Part shown: piece after piece, positions 1 to 8,960 of the stretch | How the letters are laid out: each line of letters begins with the position of its first letter | Numbering within the stretch: the first letter of the stretch is position 1 | NCBI RefSeq assembly: GCF_009828745.1 | Contig: NZ_WTSX01000002.1 | Coordinates: forward strand, 124,001 to 188,000 | Direction of reading: 5' to 3' | DNA length: 64,000 bases | Source: Erysipelothrix anatis | GTDB taxonomy: Bacteria > Bacillota_I > Bacilli_A > Erysipelotrichales > Erysipelotrichaceae | Position numbers and translations under genes: made by a program | The notes under the pieces: model-generated | The model's database searches: none | What the model was told of the DNA's origin: nothing | The model's input: only the letters and a program-made list of their open reading frames with translations

Positions 1-541
1 TGAATTACTCTATCTTTTTGATTTAGATGAAGATCAATCTTTAAACTCCTTCTCGAAAGGGATGAAACGGCAAGTCTCACTCCTTCTTGGAATCGCAGCA
101 CGCACCAAAGTACTGCTTTTGGACGAAGCATTTGATGGTCTTGATCCCTTAATGCGCTTCAAAATTCGCCAAATGATTAGTGATGAAGTTGCAACAAATA
201 AAACAATTGTGATCATCTCATCACATAACCTTCAAGAGTTATCAGATATTTGCGATTCAGTAGTTATCTTAGATAAGAATACAATTCAGATGAACTACTC
301 TCAAGAAGAGTTCTTAAATTCCTATCATAAATACCAGATTGCATTTGCGAACGATATTGATCCTAAAGTATTCGCAAACATTGAGACACTACGCATCAGT
401 GGTAAATCACGAATTTTTACACTTCTTGTTAAAGGAAATCGTTCAGAAATAGAAGCATTTCTTGAAACATTAAACCCTATTCTTTACGAACATGATGATA
501 CATCACTCGATGAAATATTTATGGCGGAGGTCAACATATGA
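1..541 (+). CDS. ABC transporter ATP-binding protein (5' truncated by window)
   Basis: The C-terminal part of an ABC ATPase; the reading frame is open from base 2, so the start and the Walker A motif lie outside the window. Visible are the ABC signature (SKGMKRQ), Walker B with the catalytic Glu (VLLLDEAFDGLDP) and the switch His (IISSHNLQEL). GMKRQ-type signatures are usual in drug or peptide exporter ATPases of the ABC-2 (CcmA/YtrB-like) group. The stop overlaps the ATG of the following permease by 4 bases (ATGA), so the two are translationally coupled and form one exporter. Its substrate cannot be told from sequence. Confidence 0.9.
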   Translation, partial: ELLYLFDLDEDQSLNSFSKGMKRQVSLLLGIAARTKVLLLDEAFDGLDPLMRFKIRQMISDEVATNKTIVIISSHNLQELSDICDSVVILDKNTIQMNYSQEEFLNSYHKYQIAFANDIDPKVFANIETLRISGKSRIFTLLVKGNRSEIEAFLETLNPILYEHDDTSLDEIFMAEVNI

Positions 542-2523
542 AACTCTTATTCACATCACGGATAAACTTTGATCTCATCGGCTTCCACGCGAAACGACTC
601 AAGGCATTTATGACGGTTTTCACTATTTTATTGCTAACAACTTTTCCACTACCAATCTTTATCAATTGGCTCAATAGTTCAGCAACATCGACATTGAATC
701 CATTTCCACAATTCTTGGTTAGCCTCCTTGCGACTGTCACTGTTTTCATCAGTGCCATTTCACCATTCTTATTCTTTAACTATTTATTTTCGAGTAAATC
801 GGTGAACATTTATCACTCGTTGCCAGTACGACGTCGTGACCTATATATTACCTATTTATTTGCATCGTTAATGATGGTTGTAATTCCATTTACGATTACA
901 TATGGTTTGGGTTATATTCTTTCTTATATCTTGAATATTATTCCAATGTCCGTTGAACATCTCTTTATATATGCCCGTTTAGTTATTATTTTCGCGGCAA
1001 TAATGAGTATGACAATTTTTGTCATCATGAATACCGGAACATTGTCCGATGCAATTATCTACACTGTAATTCTATCTATTGCACCTTATATTGCATATAC
1101 CGCTGTCCAATTTTTTGCCGGGCGCTTCATTCTTGGTTTTGCATCAGGGTCTGGCGAGATGCTTGCACTCTTCTCGCCTCATATCGCAACATTCCATGTT
1201 ACCAATAGTTTAGGGGTTGAATACAGTCCTACGATTATCTCATCGTACTGGCTTATTCTTGGAATAATTATTAATGCTGTTTCTATCTATCTCTACCAAA
1301 TTCGAAAATCTGAAAAGACAGAACAACCGTTTACGAATCGGGTCTTCTTCAGTCTCATTACATCTTTATTCACGGCATTGTTACTGGTTGGTTTGATTGC
1401 GTTCTGGGCAATTCTCACTAATGTGAACCATTTCCTATCACCATTCGTCATCATTCTCCCAATTTTACTTTGCTATGTCATTTACGTTTTATTAAATATT
1501 ATCAAAAACCGATCGACACGAAATATCCGAGAAATAACACGAAACTACGGTATTGTTGTTCTTGTTACAATTGTAACCTGTGCATTTATTTTTATATCAA
1601 ATGGCTATGGTTTCACAACACGCGTCCCAAATGCCGAAAATGTTGAGCGCATTAAGATTTCAGGAAGTACCGTTGCTCAATTACCTTTTGGTGAAGGTTC
1701 AACTAAAGATATCTTTATCACATCTGATGAGGGTATTACCGATTTCGTTGCATTCCACCAATCAATTGTCGATGATTTCGAAAAAGACGCATCAGTATTA
1801 TCCTACAGTGATATCTTTACAGAACCAGGGCAGTCACCATATGCGTTACTCAAATTTTCCTATAACTTAGATAATGGCAGTCAAATGAACCGAGAGTTCT
1901 TTGTTCGTAAAGACAAGTTGGATCCACTCTTTTCAATGATGCATACATCAGAAACACTGATTCAAATTAATCCATTATCACGACCACGTTTTAATCCTAC
2001 TGCGATGCAAATTTTTAATAACACTCTGACAGCTGAGCATGAGTTCACTGGAAACTTTACAGAACTTGGAACCATCTATACTAATGATTTAAGGAATATT
2101 GATTCAACACAAGATTACACTCAAGATGGTGGCAAACTTGAATACATTGTTATGTATCAAAAGAATGCTGAAACCTATCAATTAAACGTTGACCAACGAT
2201 TCCCAGGAACGCTTGCTTATCTCAAAGCAAACACAGGTAAGAAAACTGATGTTAATCTAAACTATTTCCTTGCCAAGCCAAAGACAGATATTGTAATTCC
2301 GCGATTCTTTAATCCCGAATACGGGTTTATGAGTACCAACGCATTGTCTTTTTTGAACTATGACACCGTTACTTTATCTAATTTATCTCGAACTGAGGCA
2401 GTCACTTATGAGACGGCAGTAACTGCTGCTGATTACACTAATGAACTACATAACATCTTATATGTTGAGTCAATCGGTCAAGATACACTAATTCCATTTT
2501 CAATCGCAATTCCATTGAAATAA
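538..2523 (+). CDS. ABC-2 type transporter permease, large
   Basis: A 661-residue membrane protein. About six hydrophobic segments lie in residues 20-290, two more near 275-320, and one at about 338-355. A hydrophilic C-terminal region of about 300 residues follows, probably extracytoplasmic. The N-terminal layout, with SVNIYHSLPVRRRDLYITYLF after the second helix, is typical of ABC-2 permeases partnered with CcmA-type ATPases. It overlaps the ATPase gene and is followed by a strong terminator, so the pair ends an operon. Substrate unknown; bacteriocin or cell-wall antibiotic export is only a possibility. Confidence 0.8.
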   Translation: MKLLFTSRINFDLIGFHAKRLKAFMTVFTILLLTTFPLPIFINWLNSSATSTLNPFPQFLVSLLATVTVFISAISPFLFFNYLFSSKSVNIYHSLPVRRRDLYITYLFASLMMVVIPFTITYGLGYILSYILNIIPMSVEHLFIYARLVIIFAAIMSMTIFVIMNTGTLSDAIIYTVILSIAPYIAYTAVQFFAGRFILGFASGSGEMLALFSPHIATFHVTNSLGVEYSPTIISSYWLILGIIINAVSIYLYQIRKSEKTEQPFTNRVFFSLITSLFTALLLVGLIAFWAILTNVNHFLSPFVIILPILLCYVIYVLLNIIKNRSTRNIREITRNYGIVVLVTIVTCAFIFISNGYGFTTRVPNAENVERIKISGSTVAQLPFGEGSTKDIFITSDEGITDFVAFHQSIVDDFEKDASVLSYSDIFTEPGQSPYALLKFSYNLDNGSQMNREFFVRKDKLDPLFSMMHTSETLIQINPLSRPRFNPTAMQIFNNTLTAEHEFTGNFTELGTIYTNDLRNIDSTQDYTQDGGKLEYIVMYQKNAETYQLNVDQRFPGTLAYLKANTGKKTDVNLNYFLAKPKTDIVIPRFFNPEYGFMSTNALSFLNYDTVTLSNLSRTEAVTYETAVTAADYTNELHNILYVESIGQDTLIPFSIAIPLK

Positions 2524-2531
2524 TCGAACAA

Positions 2532-2562
2532 AAAAACTGTCTATTTAGACAGTTTTTATTTT
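2532..2562. terminator. bidirectional intrinsic terminator
   Basis: Inverted repeat AAACTGTCT-attt-AGACAGTTT flanked by A and T runs. It lies between the converging permease gene and the first histidine phosphatase gene and can serve both strands. Confidence 0.85.
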
Positions 2563-3164
2563 ATCTTCTCGATTGGATCATAATAGTTCAATGTGATGTA
2601 GTTATTTAACGCATCAAAATCAACATCGAGAATATAACCCAAGCCATTTGGCGTATCGATACGACGATAATTATCAAAAGATACAGGTTTGAGGAACATC
2701 AAGATGGTCTTAATGACTCCTGAATGACAGACGATTGTTACACTATCTTCGCCTGCTTTTTGCATTTCCCCAAGAACTGCCGTCAGTTTTCCAAACAAAC
2801 GCAAACTAACTTGAGAAATGGTTTCACCATTCACATGGGGTTTGTTTTGGATATAAACTTCATTGTAAGGAATGTTGTTGATTTGATCCCAACGAACATC
2901 TTCATAATCACCAAAGTTAATCTCACGGAAGGCAAATGTTGATTCCGTAATTGGTGTTTCTTCACCATAAATAAGTTTAAATGTATCAATTGTACGTGTT
3001 AAATCAGATGTATAATAACGATCTGTTTCTGGGTAATTATACGCTTCACGGTATTCTTTGAGTTCGCGAATTCCTTTATCCGACAACATTGTGTCGCTCC
3101 AACCTGTATAAGTACCTAAATCATTTCCAACTGTAAATCCATGTCTTACTAATACAACTTTCAT
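2556..3164 (-). CDS. histidine phosphatase (phosphoglycerate mutase-like), copy 1
   Basis: A 202-residue histidine-phosphatase superfamily protein. The catalytic RHG motif is at residues 7-9 (VLVRHGFTVGND), and the second catalytic His is in VTIVCHSGVIKTIL. The family includes cofactor-dependent phosphoglycerate mutases and broad phosphatases; the short length and lack of mutase-specific insertions favour a phosphatase. A good ribosome site (GAGGTG) precedes the ATG. The next gene upstream on this strand encodes a clear paralogue of nearly equal length, so the pair looks like a tandem duplication. Substrate unknown. Confidence 0.85.
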   Translation of the reverse strand: MKVVLVRHGFTVGNDLGTYTGWSDTMLSDKGIRELKEYREAYNYPETDRYYTSDLTRTIDTFKLIYGEETPITESTFAFREINFGDYEDVRWDQINNIPYNEVYIQNKPHVNGETISQVSLRLFGKLTAVLGEMQKAGEDSVTIVCHSGVIKTILMFLKPVSFDNYRRIDTPNGLGYILDVDFDALNNYITLNYYDPIEKIK

Positions 3165-3214
3165 GCTATCACCTCTGGTTGTATTGTACCAAGATTCGCC
3201 CTTGAAAGCGACCT

Positions 3215-3817
3215 TTACTCCCAGACTTTATGGTAAGAGTTAAGGCGGATATGATTGTGCATTGCATCAAAATCTAAATCCATGACATATCCCAGTCCAT
3301 TGGGTGTTTCAATATTCATACGCTCTTCAAACGACAGTGGCGCAAGAAATGTAAGAACCATCATAATTACACCTGCATGACAAACAATCGTAACACTATC
3401 TTCATTCGATGCATCCATTTCGGAAAGTATTTTTGTTAGCTTTCCAAAAACACGTAAACTCATTTGCGAAACAGTCTCACCATTTAGAACTGGCTTGTTG
3501 TTGCCAAAAAGTTCGTCGAACGGATTAAAATCCATGGCATCCCACGCAACATTTTCATAATCGCCCACTGACATTTCACGAAATGCTGATGTTTTCTCTG
3601 CAAGCGGTGTTTCATCACCATAAAGAATTTTAAAGGTATCGTAAGCGCGGCTCAGATCAGAGCTGTAGTAACGATCGGTTTTGGGATAGGTATACGTTTC
3701 TCGATGTTGATGTAACTCTTCAATTCCTTTTTCACATAACGGTGTATCGTACCAACCTGCACATACACCCGTATCATTGGCCATGGAACGACCATGACGG
3801 ATAAAAACAACTTTCAT
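3215..3817 (-). CDS. histidine phosphatase (phosphoglycerate mutase-like), copy 2
   Basis: A 200-residue paralogue of the neighbouring histidine phosphatase, sharing long blocks such as TDRYYSSDLSRAYDTF and NGETVSQMSLRVFGKL. The RHG motif (FIRHGRSMAND) and second His (VTIVCHAGVIMMVL) are intact, so both copies should be active. The ribosome site AGGAGGAATTT is strong. A metG terminator lies just upstream, so this pair probably starts from its own promoter or from read-through. Function beyond the superfamily is not recognisable. Confidence 0.85.
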   Translation of the reverse strand: MKVVFIRHGRSMANDTGVCAGWYDTPLCEKGIEELHQHRETYTYPKTDRYYSSDLSRAYDTFKILYGDETPLAEKTSAFREMSVGDYENVAWDAMDFNPFDELFGNNKPVLNGETVSQMSLRVFGKLTKILSEMDASNEDSVTIVCHAGVIMMVLTFLAPLSFEERMNIETPNGLGYVMDLDFDAMHNHIRLNSYHKVWE

Positions 3818-3825
3818 AAATTCCT

Positions 3826-3856
3826 CCTAAAAAATAAATCCCTCCTTGCGGAGGGA
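3826..3856 (-). terminator. metG terminator
   Basis: On the minus strand a stem TCCCTCC-gcaa-GGAGGGA is followed by a T-rich tract (TTTATTTTTT), just past the metG stop codon. Confidence 0.8.
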
Positions 3857-3860
3857 CTGG

Positions 3861-5780
3861 TTAACTAATTTGTGTTCCGTTTGCGACAGTTCCACCTGAA
3901 ACAAGATCCATTCCCTCAGCATCTTTAGCTGCTAGAATCATTCCGTTTGATTGGACACCCCGTAAACTGACAGGTTTTAAGTTCGTTACAACAACAACTT
4001 GTTTCCCCATTAGTTCGTCCTTCGTAAAGTGTTCCACAAGACCACTTACGACTTGGACAGTTTTAGATCCTAAGTCAACTTGAACTACATAGAGTTTGTC
4101 GGCTTTTGGATGTTTCTCAACATCCACTATTGTTCCTGTTTTTAGGATCATTTTTTTGAACTCGTCTATCGTGATTTCTTCGACGACTTCTTCAACCACT
4201 TCTGGTTCTTCTTCAACAGTAAGTTTTGCTAAAGTTTCTTCTTTATCTAAACGTGAGAAGATAATTTCAGTTTTATCGATAACTTTGTGACCTAATGGTG
4301 TACGACCATATTGACGCGCACTTTCGAATGAACGATCTTCAACATTAATTTGGTCAAGAATTTCTTGAGATGTCGATGGAATGAAAGCTTCTAAAGCAAT
4401 ACCACCAACACGAATCAATTCTACAAGATTATAAAGTACCGTTTGGAGGCGATCACTTGACGCTTCATCTTTTGCCAGTACCCATGGTTGTGTATCATCA
4501 ATATATTTATTTCCTTTACGGAAAAGACTTACAATTTCACTAATTGCATCCGCAACATGTAATGTTTCCATTTTTGTTTCGACATTTGGTATTAAATTTT
4601 GAATTGCATCAACAAGTTCTGTATCTAGTGGGTCTGTCACAGTGTTTACCGTTAGGACGCCCCCGTAGTATTTATTGATCATCGCAACTGTACGATTAAC
4701 TAAGTTCCCTATAATATTCGCAAGGTCTGTGTTAATACGTTCAATCATCAGTTCATTTGTGATATGGCCATCACGTTCATATGGCATTTCATGAAGCATA
4801 ATATAACGAACAGGATCAACACCAAACACTGCAGCCAAGTCGTCAACATAAACCATGTTTCCTTTTGACTTACTCATTTTATCATCACCGGAAAGTAACC
4901 ATGGATGACCAAAAATTTGTTCGGGTAATTCAACATCTAATGCCATGAGAATAATTGGCCAGTAAATTGTGTGGAATCGTAAAATATCTTTACCAATTAA
5001 GTGAACATCTGCCGGCCACCATTCCGCAAACTCTGCGCTATGGTTTCCATCAGCATCATATCCAATACCTGTAATATAGTTGATTAATGCATCAATCCAT
5101 ACGTAAACAACATGTTCTGGATCAAAATCAACAGGAATTCCCCATTTGAAACTTGTACGAGAAACCGCTAAATCGTGAAGTGGTTCTGTTAAAAAGTTTT
5201 TGACCATTTCATTTTTACGTGATTCTGGTTGAATGAAATTTGGATTATTTTGAATATGTTTTACCAAACGATCCTGGTATTTACTCATTTTAAAGAAGTA
5301 TGTTTCTTCTTTTTGACGTTCTAATTTTGCACCACAATCTGGGCATAAACCATCTTTAACTTGAATGTCTGAGTAAAATGCTTCATCAGCTTTACAGTAC
5401 CAACCTTCGTAAACACCTTTATAGATATCCCCTTGGTCATGTAATTTTTTGAATACTTTTTTGACTTGTGTTTTATGATCTTCATCTGTGGTTCGAATGA
5501 AGTAATCATATTTTACGTCCATGAGATCAAAAAGGTCACGAATAATTGTAGAAATGTTATCGACATGTTCCTTTGGTGTAATACCCGCTGCAATCGCATA
5601 ATCCTCGATTTTTTGTCCATGCTCGTCTGTTCCAGTTTGGAAACGAACATTAAAGCCTTGTGCACGTTTAAATCTCGCGATAGCATCAGCTAATACGATT
5701 TCATAAATGTTCCCAACATGAGGCTTTGCTGAGGTGTAAGCAATGGCGGATGTAATGTAATAATTTTTTTTGTCTTTCAT
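3861..5780 (-). CDS. metG: methionyl-tRNA synthetase
   Basis: A 639-residue class I aminoacyl-tRNA synthetase that charges tRNA-Met. The HIGH-type motif is in AYTSAKPHVGNIYE near the N-terminus, a zinc-ribbon pair CPDC lies in the CP region, and the KMSKS loop is explicit (DKMSKSKGNMVYVDD). A C-terminal tRNA-binding (EMAP/Trbp111) domain occupies about the last 100 residues, ending QVVSGLVEHF...VVVVTNLKPVSLRGVQSNGMILA. This is the usual MetG form of Firmicutes. The ribosome site GGAGG precedes the ATG. No T-box is seen upstream; a promoter lies at 5806-5834. Confidence 0.97.
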   Translation of the reverse strand: MKDKKNYYITSAIAYTSAKPHVGNIYEIVLADAIARFKRAQGFNVRFQTGTDEHGQKIEDYAIAAGITPKEHVDNISTIIRDLFDLMDVKYDYFIRTTDEDHKTQVKKVFKKLHDQGDIYKGVYEGWYCKADEAFYSDIQVKDGLCPDCGAKLERQKEETYFFKMSKYQDRLVKHIQNNPNFIQPESRKNEMVKNFLTEPLHDLAVSRTSFKWGIPVDFDPEHVVYVWIDALINYITGIGYDADGNHSAEFAEWWPADVHLIGKDILRFHTIYWPIILMALDVELPEQIFGHPWLLSGDDKMSKSKGNMVYVDDLAAVFGVDPVRYIMLHEMPYERDGHITNELMIERINTDLANIIGNLVNRTVAMINKYYGGVLTVNTVTDPLDTELVDAIQNLIPNVETKMETLHVADAISEIVSLFRKGNKYIDDTQPWVLAKDEASSDRLQTVLYNLVELIRVGGIALEAFIPSTSQEILDQINVEDRSFESARQYGRTPLGHKVIDKTEIIFSRLDKEETLAKLTVEEEPEVVEEVVEEITIDEFKKMILKTGTIVDVEKHPKADKLYVVQVDLGSKTVQVVSGLVEHFTKDELMGKQVVVVTNLKPVSLRGVQSNGMILAAKDAEGMDLVSGGTVANGTQIS

Positions 5781-5805
5781 ATAGGCCTCCGCATATTTCT
5801 TTGTA

Positions 5806-5834
5806 ATTATAGCTTATTTAGTCACTTCTCACAA
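5806..5834 (-). promoter_or_regulatory. metG promoter
   Basis: On the minus strand TTGTGA (5829-5834), a 17-base spacer and a perfect TATAAT (5806-5811), about 26 bases before the metG start codon. Confidence 0.65.
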
Positions 5835-5837
5835 CTT

Positions 5838-5877
5838 AGAAAAGAAAATCTCAATGGGATTCAATCCCACTGAGATT
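5838..5877 (-). terminator. terminator of the tyrosine phosphatase gene
   Basis: A long inverted repeat (5847-5860 with 5864-5877; AATCTCA...TGAGATT) overlaps the stop codon of the phosphatase gene and is followed on the minus strand by TTCTTTTC. Confidence 0.8.
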
Positions 5878-6643
5878 ATTGTTCTGTTACGTAAATTGTT
5901 TTAAGTATTTCAATATCGTCTGCAGTAAGTTCTAAGACTTCCGCAACGTAGGTATCAAAATCACCATAATCTTCATCGATTGCATCAAATGCCGCTTGAA
6001 TATAGGATTCCGCAACCATTGTATATCCTCGATAATTTTCGATCTGTTCGTGTGTCGCATCAGGATGCTGTTCCAACATGAGATCAACCATGCGTTTTTG
6101 ATTATCTTTGTTGAGGATATTTGTCATCAAATAATCTTCTAAAATTGATTCTCGAGATGCACCCAGAATTTTCAATATTTGAGCAGCTGCGAACCCAGTA
6201 CGATCTTTTCCTGCTGAACAATGGAAGTAAGTAGCACCTTCAGGATTATTTAAAAGTTCCTTGAAGAATTGTCGGTATTCATTACGAGCATCTTCATCAC
6301 GAATAAATGTATCATTTAGCGATTGCATATGCTCAACCGAGTTTACGTCTTCGACCATCTTTAGCATTTCCATTGGGTCTGCTGTTGTGCGTTCACGTTT
6401 CCCAAGTATATCTAAATGTGTATACCGGACACCATCGAGAATTTCGTTAGGTTGACGATCTTGTTCATTAAGCGTTCGCAAGTCGATAACATGCGTTAAC
6501 TCAAATTCATCAACAAGACGGGCCCGCGTTTGGTCATCCAGATTTTCAAGAGGACCACCTCGCAACAATTTATGTGGCTTCACAACACCATTAGTAACAG
6601 GTATTCCAGCTAAATCACGGAAATTTAATATTTTTGTATGCAT
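5876..6643 (-). CDS. tyrosine-protein phosphatase (Y_phosphatase3 type)
   Basis: A 255-residue protein with the Cys-loop phosphatase signature HCSAGKDRTG (nucleophile Cys142, Arg148). The N-terminus NFRDLAGIPV...LLRGGPLENL matches the bacterial Y_phosphatase3 / IphP / LipA family. In other Gram-positives these enzymes act on phosphotyrosine, and some on phosphoinositides. No signal peptide is seen, so it should be cytosolic. The ribosome site AAAGGGA stands 8 bases before the ATG. It lies between metG and a Fur-family gene, each bounded by its own terminator, so it may be monocistronic. Its target is not predictable. Confidence 0.88.
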   Translation of the reverse strand: MHTKILNFRDLAGIPVTNGVVKPHKLLRGGPLENLDDQTRARLVDEFELTHVIDLRTLNEQDRQPNEILDGVRYTHLDILGKRERTTADPMEMLKMVEDVNSVEHMQSLNDTFIRDEDARNEYRQFFKELLNNPEGATYFHCSAGKDRTGFAAAQILKILGASRESILEDYLMTNILNKDNQKRMVDLMLEQHPDATHEQIENYRGYTMVAESYIQAAFDAIDEDYGDFDTYVAEVLELTADDIEILKTIYVTEQ

Positions 6644-6663
6644 GTACTATCCCTTTCATATCT

Positions 6664-6692
6664 ATTGAAAAATCCCGTAATGACGGGATTTA
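6664..6692 (-). terminator. terminator of the Fur-family gene
   Basis: Inverted repeat AAATCCCGT-aatg-ACGGGATTT overlapping the stop codon region, followed by a short T run on the minus strand. Confidence 0.6.
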
Positions 6693-7088
6693 GCTTTTTT
6701 TGGTTCGTTTTTTTAAACATTCGCTGCAGATTCCCTCAAATGACATATCGTGATCAATCACGAGACATCCAAGTTCCTGTTCTACAAGCGCATGTAAATC
6801 ATCACGATACTCAATCTCTACATCTTGTATTCGATTGCATTCGCGACATCTAAAATGATAATGATCATGTAGATTCTTATCATAGATAAATCCTAGCTCA
6901 GGATGGCGCACACGGTTAATCAACTTTTCTGCATACAAAACGTTAAGATTGCGATAAATAGTCGCAATTCCTACCGATACTCCATGCTCTTTTAATGTTG
7001 AATGTATTTCGTCTGCGGTCATATGTCCGTCAGATGCTTGAATAACATCGAGGATTTCTTGTCTTTGTTTTGTAAGTTTTAAACTCAT
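6690..7088 (-). CDS. Fur/PerR family metal-dependent repressor
   Basis: A 132-residue Fur-family regulator. A winged helix spans about residues 1-75, with the recognition helix in VSVGIATIYRNLNVL. The dimerisation part has a metal-binding stretch HDHYHFRC and two CxxC pairs (CREC and CSEC) that hold the structural zinc. The two CxxC pairs and short length suit PerR or Fur of Firmicutes. Which metal is sensed (iron, manganese/peroxide or zinc) cannot be settled by eye, although the HDHYHF motif leaves PerR likely. It follows guaC by 30 bases in the tmk-holB-rsmI-guaC direction and has its own terminator. Confidence 0.88.
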   Translation of the reverse strand: MSLKLTKQRQEILDVIQASDGHMTADEIHSTLKEHGVSVGIATIYRNLNVLYAEKLINRVRHPELGFIYDKNLHDHYHFRCRECNRIQDVEIEYRDDLHALVEQELGCLVIDHDMSFEGICSECLKKRTKKS

Positions 7089-7118
7089 AGCATCACCCTG
7101 TGTAAATTATATCATATT

Positions 7119-8093
7119 TTAACGGTCGCCGTTAAATATAGAATTCTTAACAATTACGTAATCTACTTTGCGGATTGACTCAAGGTCTCTTCCACCCGCA
7201 TAGGAAATTGAAGATTGTAAGTCTTGCTTCATTTCTAACAATGTATCAGCAAGATTTCCCTTGTATGGTACCAAGATTTTCTTACCTTCGACATTTTTGT
7301 GTTCACCTTTTTGGAATTGTGACGCACTACCAAAGTATTCTTTAAATGTAACTCCATCTTTTTCAACAGTTTCCCCTGGAGATTCTTCGTGACCTGCAAA
7401 GAGTGAACCAATCATACACATTGTTGCTCCAAAGCGAATTGATTTTGCAATATCACCATGGTCGCGAATACCACCATCAGCAATAATTGGCTTACGTGCT
7501 GCTTTAGCACACCATGCTAGCGCTGATAATTGCCATCCACCAGTTCCAAAACCAGTTTTTAATTTTGTGATACATACTTTTCCAGGTCCAACGCCAACTT
7601 TCGTAGCATCCGCTCCCGCATTTTCAAGTTCGCGAACAGCTTCAGGTGTTGCGACATTACCCGCAATTACGAATGTTTGAGGAATGAATTTTTTAATATG
7701 TTTAATCATTGAGATAACGGACTCTGAGTGACCATGAGCAATATCAATTGTTATATAATCAGGGATCACATTGTCATTAGCGAGTTGTTCGATAAAACCA
7801 TACTCATCACCTTTGACACCAACACTAATCGATGAAAATAAATTACGTTCTGCCATTTCCTTTATGAAGTCATAACGACGTGCTTCATCGAAGCGGTGCA
7901 TAACATAAAAGTAGTTATTTTCTGCTAACCAGATTGCAAGGGGTTCATCAATAACGGTTTGCATGTTTGCAGGAACAATTGGCATTTCAAAACGGCGGTT
8001 TCCTAATTCAATGCTTGTATCACACTCTGAACGACTGTTCACAATACATTTATTGGGAATCAATTGAATATCTTCATAATCAAAAATTTTCAT
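7119..8093 (-). CDS. guaC: GMP reductase
   Basis: A 324-residue IMPDH/GMPR-family barrel that would convert GMP to IMP with NADPH. The catalytic Cys lies in [17 protein letters not shown], and the phosphate-binding loop is [20 protein letters not shown]. There is no CBS-domain insert and the length is that of Firmicute-type GuaC, which argues against IMP dehydrogenase. The start chosen is the ATG at 8093, preceded by AGGAGAG; a longer frame to 8150 would lack a ribosome site and extend beyond the family N-terminus. It starts 10 bases after the rsmI stop, so it belongs to the tmk-holB-rsmI operon, an uncommon neighbour for it. Confidence 0.93.
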   Translation of the reverse strand: MKIFDYEDIQLIPNKCIVNSRSECDTSIELGNRRFEMPIVPANMQTVIDEPLAIWLAENNYFYVMHRFDEARRYDFIKEMAERNLFSSISVGVKGDEYGFIEQLANDNVIPDYITIDIAHGHSESVISMIKHIKKFIPQTFVIAGNVATPEAVRELENAGADATKVGVGPGKVCITKLKTGFGTGGWQLSALAWCAKAARKPIIADGGIRDHGDIAKSIRFGATMCMIGSLFAGHEESPGETVEKDGVTFKEYFGSASQFQKGEHKNVEGKKILVPYKGNLADTLLEMKQDLQSSISYAGGRDLESIRKVDYVIVKNSIFNGDR

Positions 8094-8103
8094 TTTATCT
8101 CTC

Positions 8104-8949
8104 CTATTTTGATTCGTGGTACTGCGCATAAAGATCATTTTTAGATACATTATTACGCTTCGCTACCAATGAGATTGATCGTGATACTGAATTTCCTTCT
8201 GAAATTGCGTCATCAATTTGCGAAATGAGCGTTTCAAACGTCACAATTTCTTCAACTGAATTTTTCTCAATGACAAGAACAAATTCACCTTTAATCACAT
8301 CGACTGCATCGATAACTTCGGTAACACTGCCACGTATGAATTCTTCATGCATTTTGGTGAGTTCACGAACAAGGCATATTTGGCGATTACCTAATACATC
8401 ATACACGATTTCTAGGGTCTTTGCTAACTTGTGAACCGATAAATAATAGACAGTTGTCATCGGCAAATCTTTATCTTTTTCGAGTTGTTTTTTTAATTGA
8501 TTTTCTTTATGTTCCAAGAATCCCATAAACGCAAATGGTTGGGCAACAAGACCTGAAGCAACTAATGCATTTAGAAATGCACTCGCACCTGAAATTGGCA
8601 CAACATTATATCCTGCAGCAATAACATCTCGAACCAAAGTTTGCCCAGGATCTGAAATTAGGGGGTATCCTGCATCACTAATTAATGCAACACTCGAATG
8701 GTTATGCAATAGGTCGATAATCCCTTGTGAACTCTCATGTTCGTTGTGAGCATGATGACTGATTAACTTCGTTTCAATATCAAAATGCGAAAATAGTTTA
8801 CGCGCATTACGTGTATCCTCTGCAGCAACAATATCTACTGTTTTGAGAACCTCAATGGCACGTGGTGTCATTTCTTGTAAGTTTCCAATCGGTGTTGCGA
8901 CAAGATACAGTGTTGGCAGTTCATTTTTAAAACTTTGTTGCTTAATCAT
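8104..8949 (-). CDS. rsmI: 16S rRNA (cytidine1402-2'-O)-methyltransferase
   Basis: A 281-residue tetrapyrrole-methylase-fold protein with the RsmI signature [19 protein letters not shown] and the SAM-binding stretch [13 protein letters not shown]. It methylates the ribose of C1402 in 16S rRNA at the decoding centre. The ribosome site AGGAGGT precedes the ATG. It lies 11 bases downstream of holB; tmk-holB-...-rsmI order is conserved in Firmicutes, although the PSP1-domain (yaaT), yabA and yazA genes that often stand between are missing here. Confidence 0.95.
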   Translation of the reverse strand: MIKQQSFKNELPTLYLVATPIGNLQEMTPRAIEVLKTVDIVAAEDTRNARKLFSHFDIETKLISHHAHNEHESSQGIIDLLHNHSSVALISDAGYPLISDPGQTLVRDVIAAGYNVVPISGASAFLNALVASGLVAQPFAFMGFLEHKENQLKKQLEKDKDLPMTTVYYLSVHKLAKTLEIVYDVLGNRQICLVRELTKMHEEFIRGSVTEVIDAVDVIKGEFVLVIEKNSVEEIVTFETLISQIDDAISEGNSVSRSISLVAKRNNVSKNDLYAQYHESK

Positions 8950-8960
8950 AGCGGGACCTC

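Noticed and set aside
8094-8150. Longer guaC start at 8150
   Set aside because: It lies inside rsmI and has no ribosome site; the ATG at 8093 follows AGGAGAG and fits GMP reductase length.
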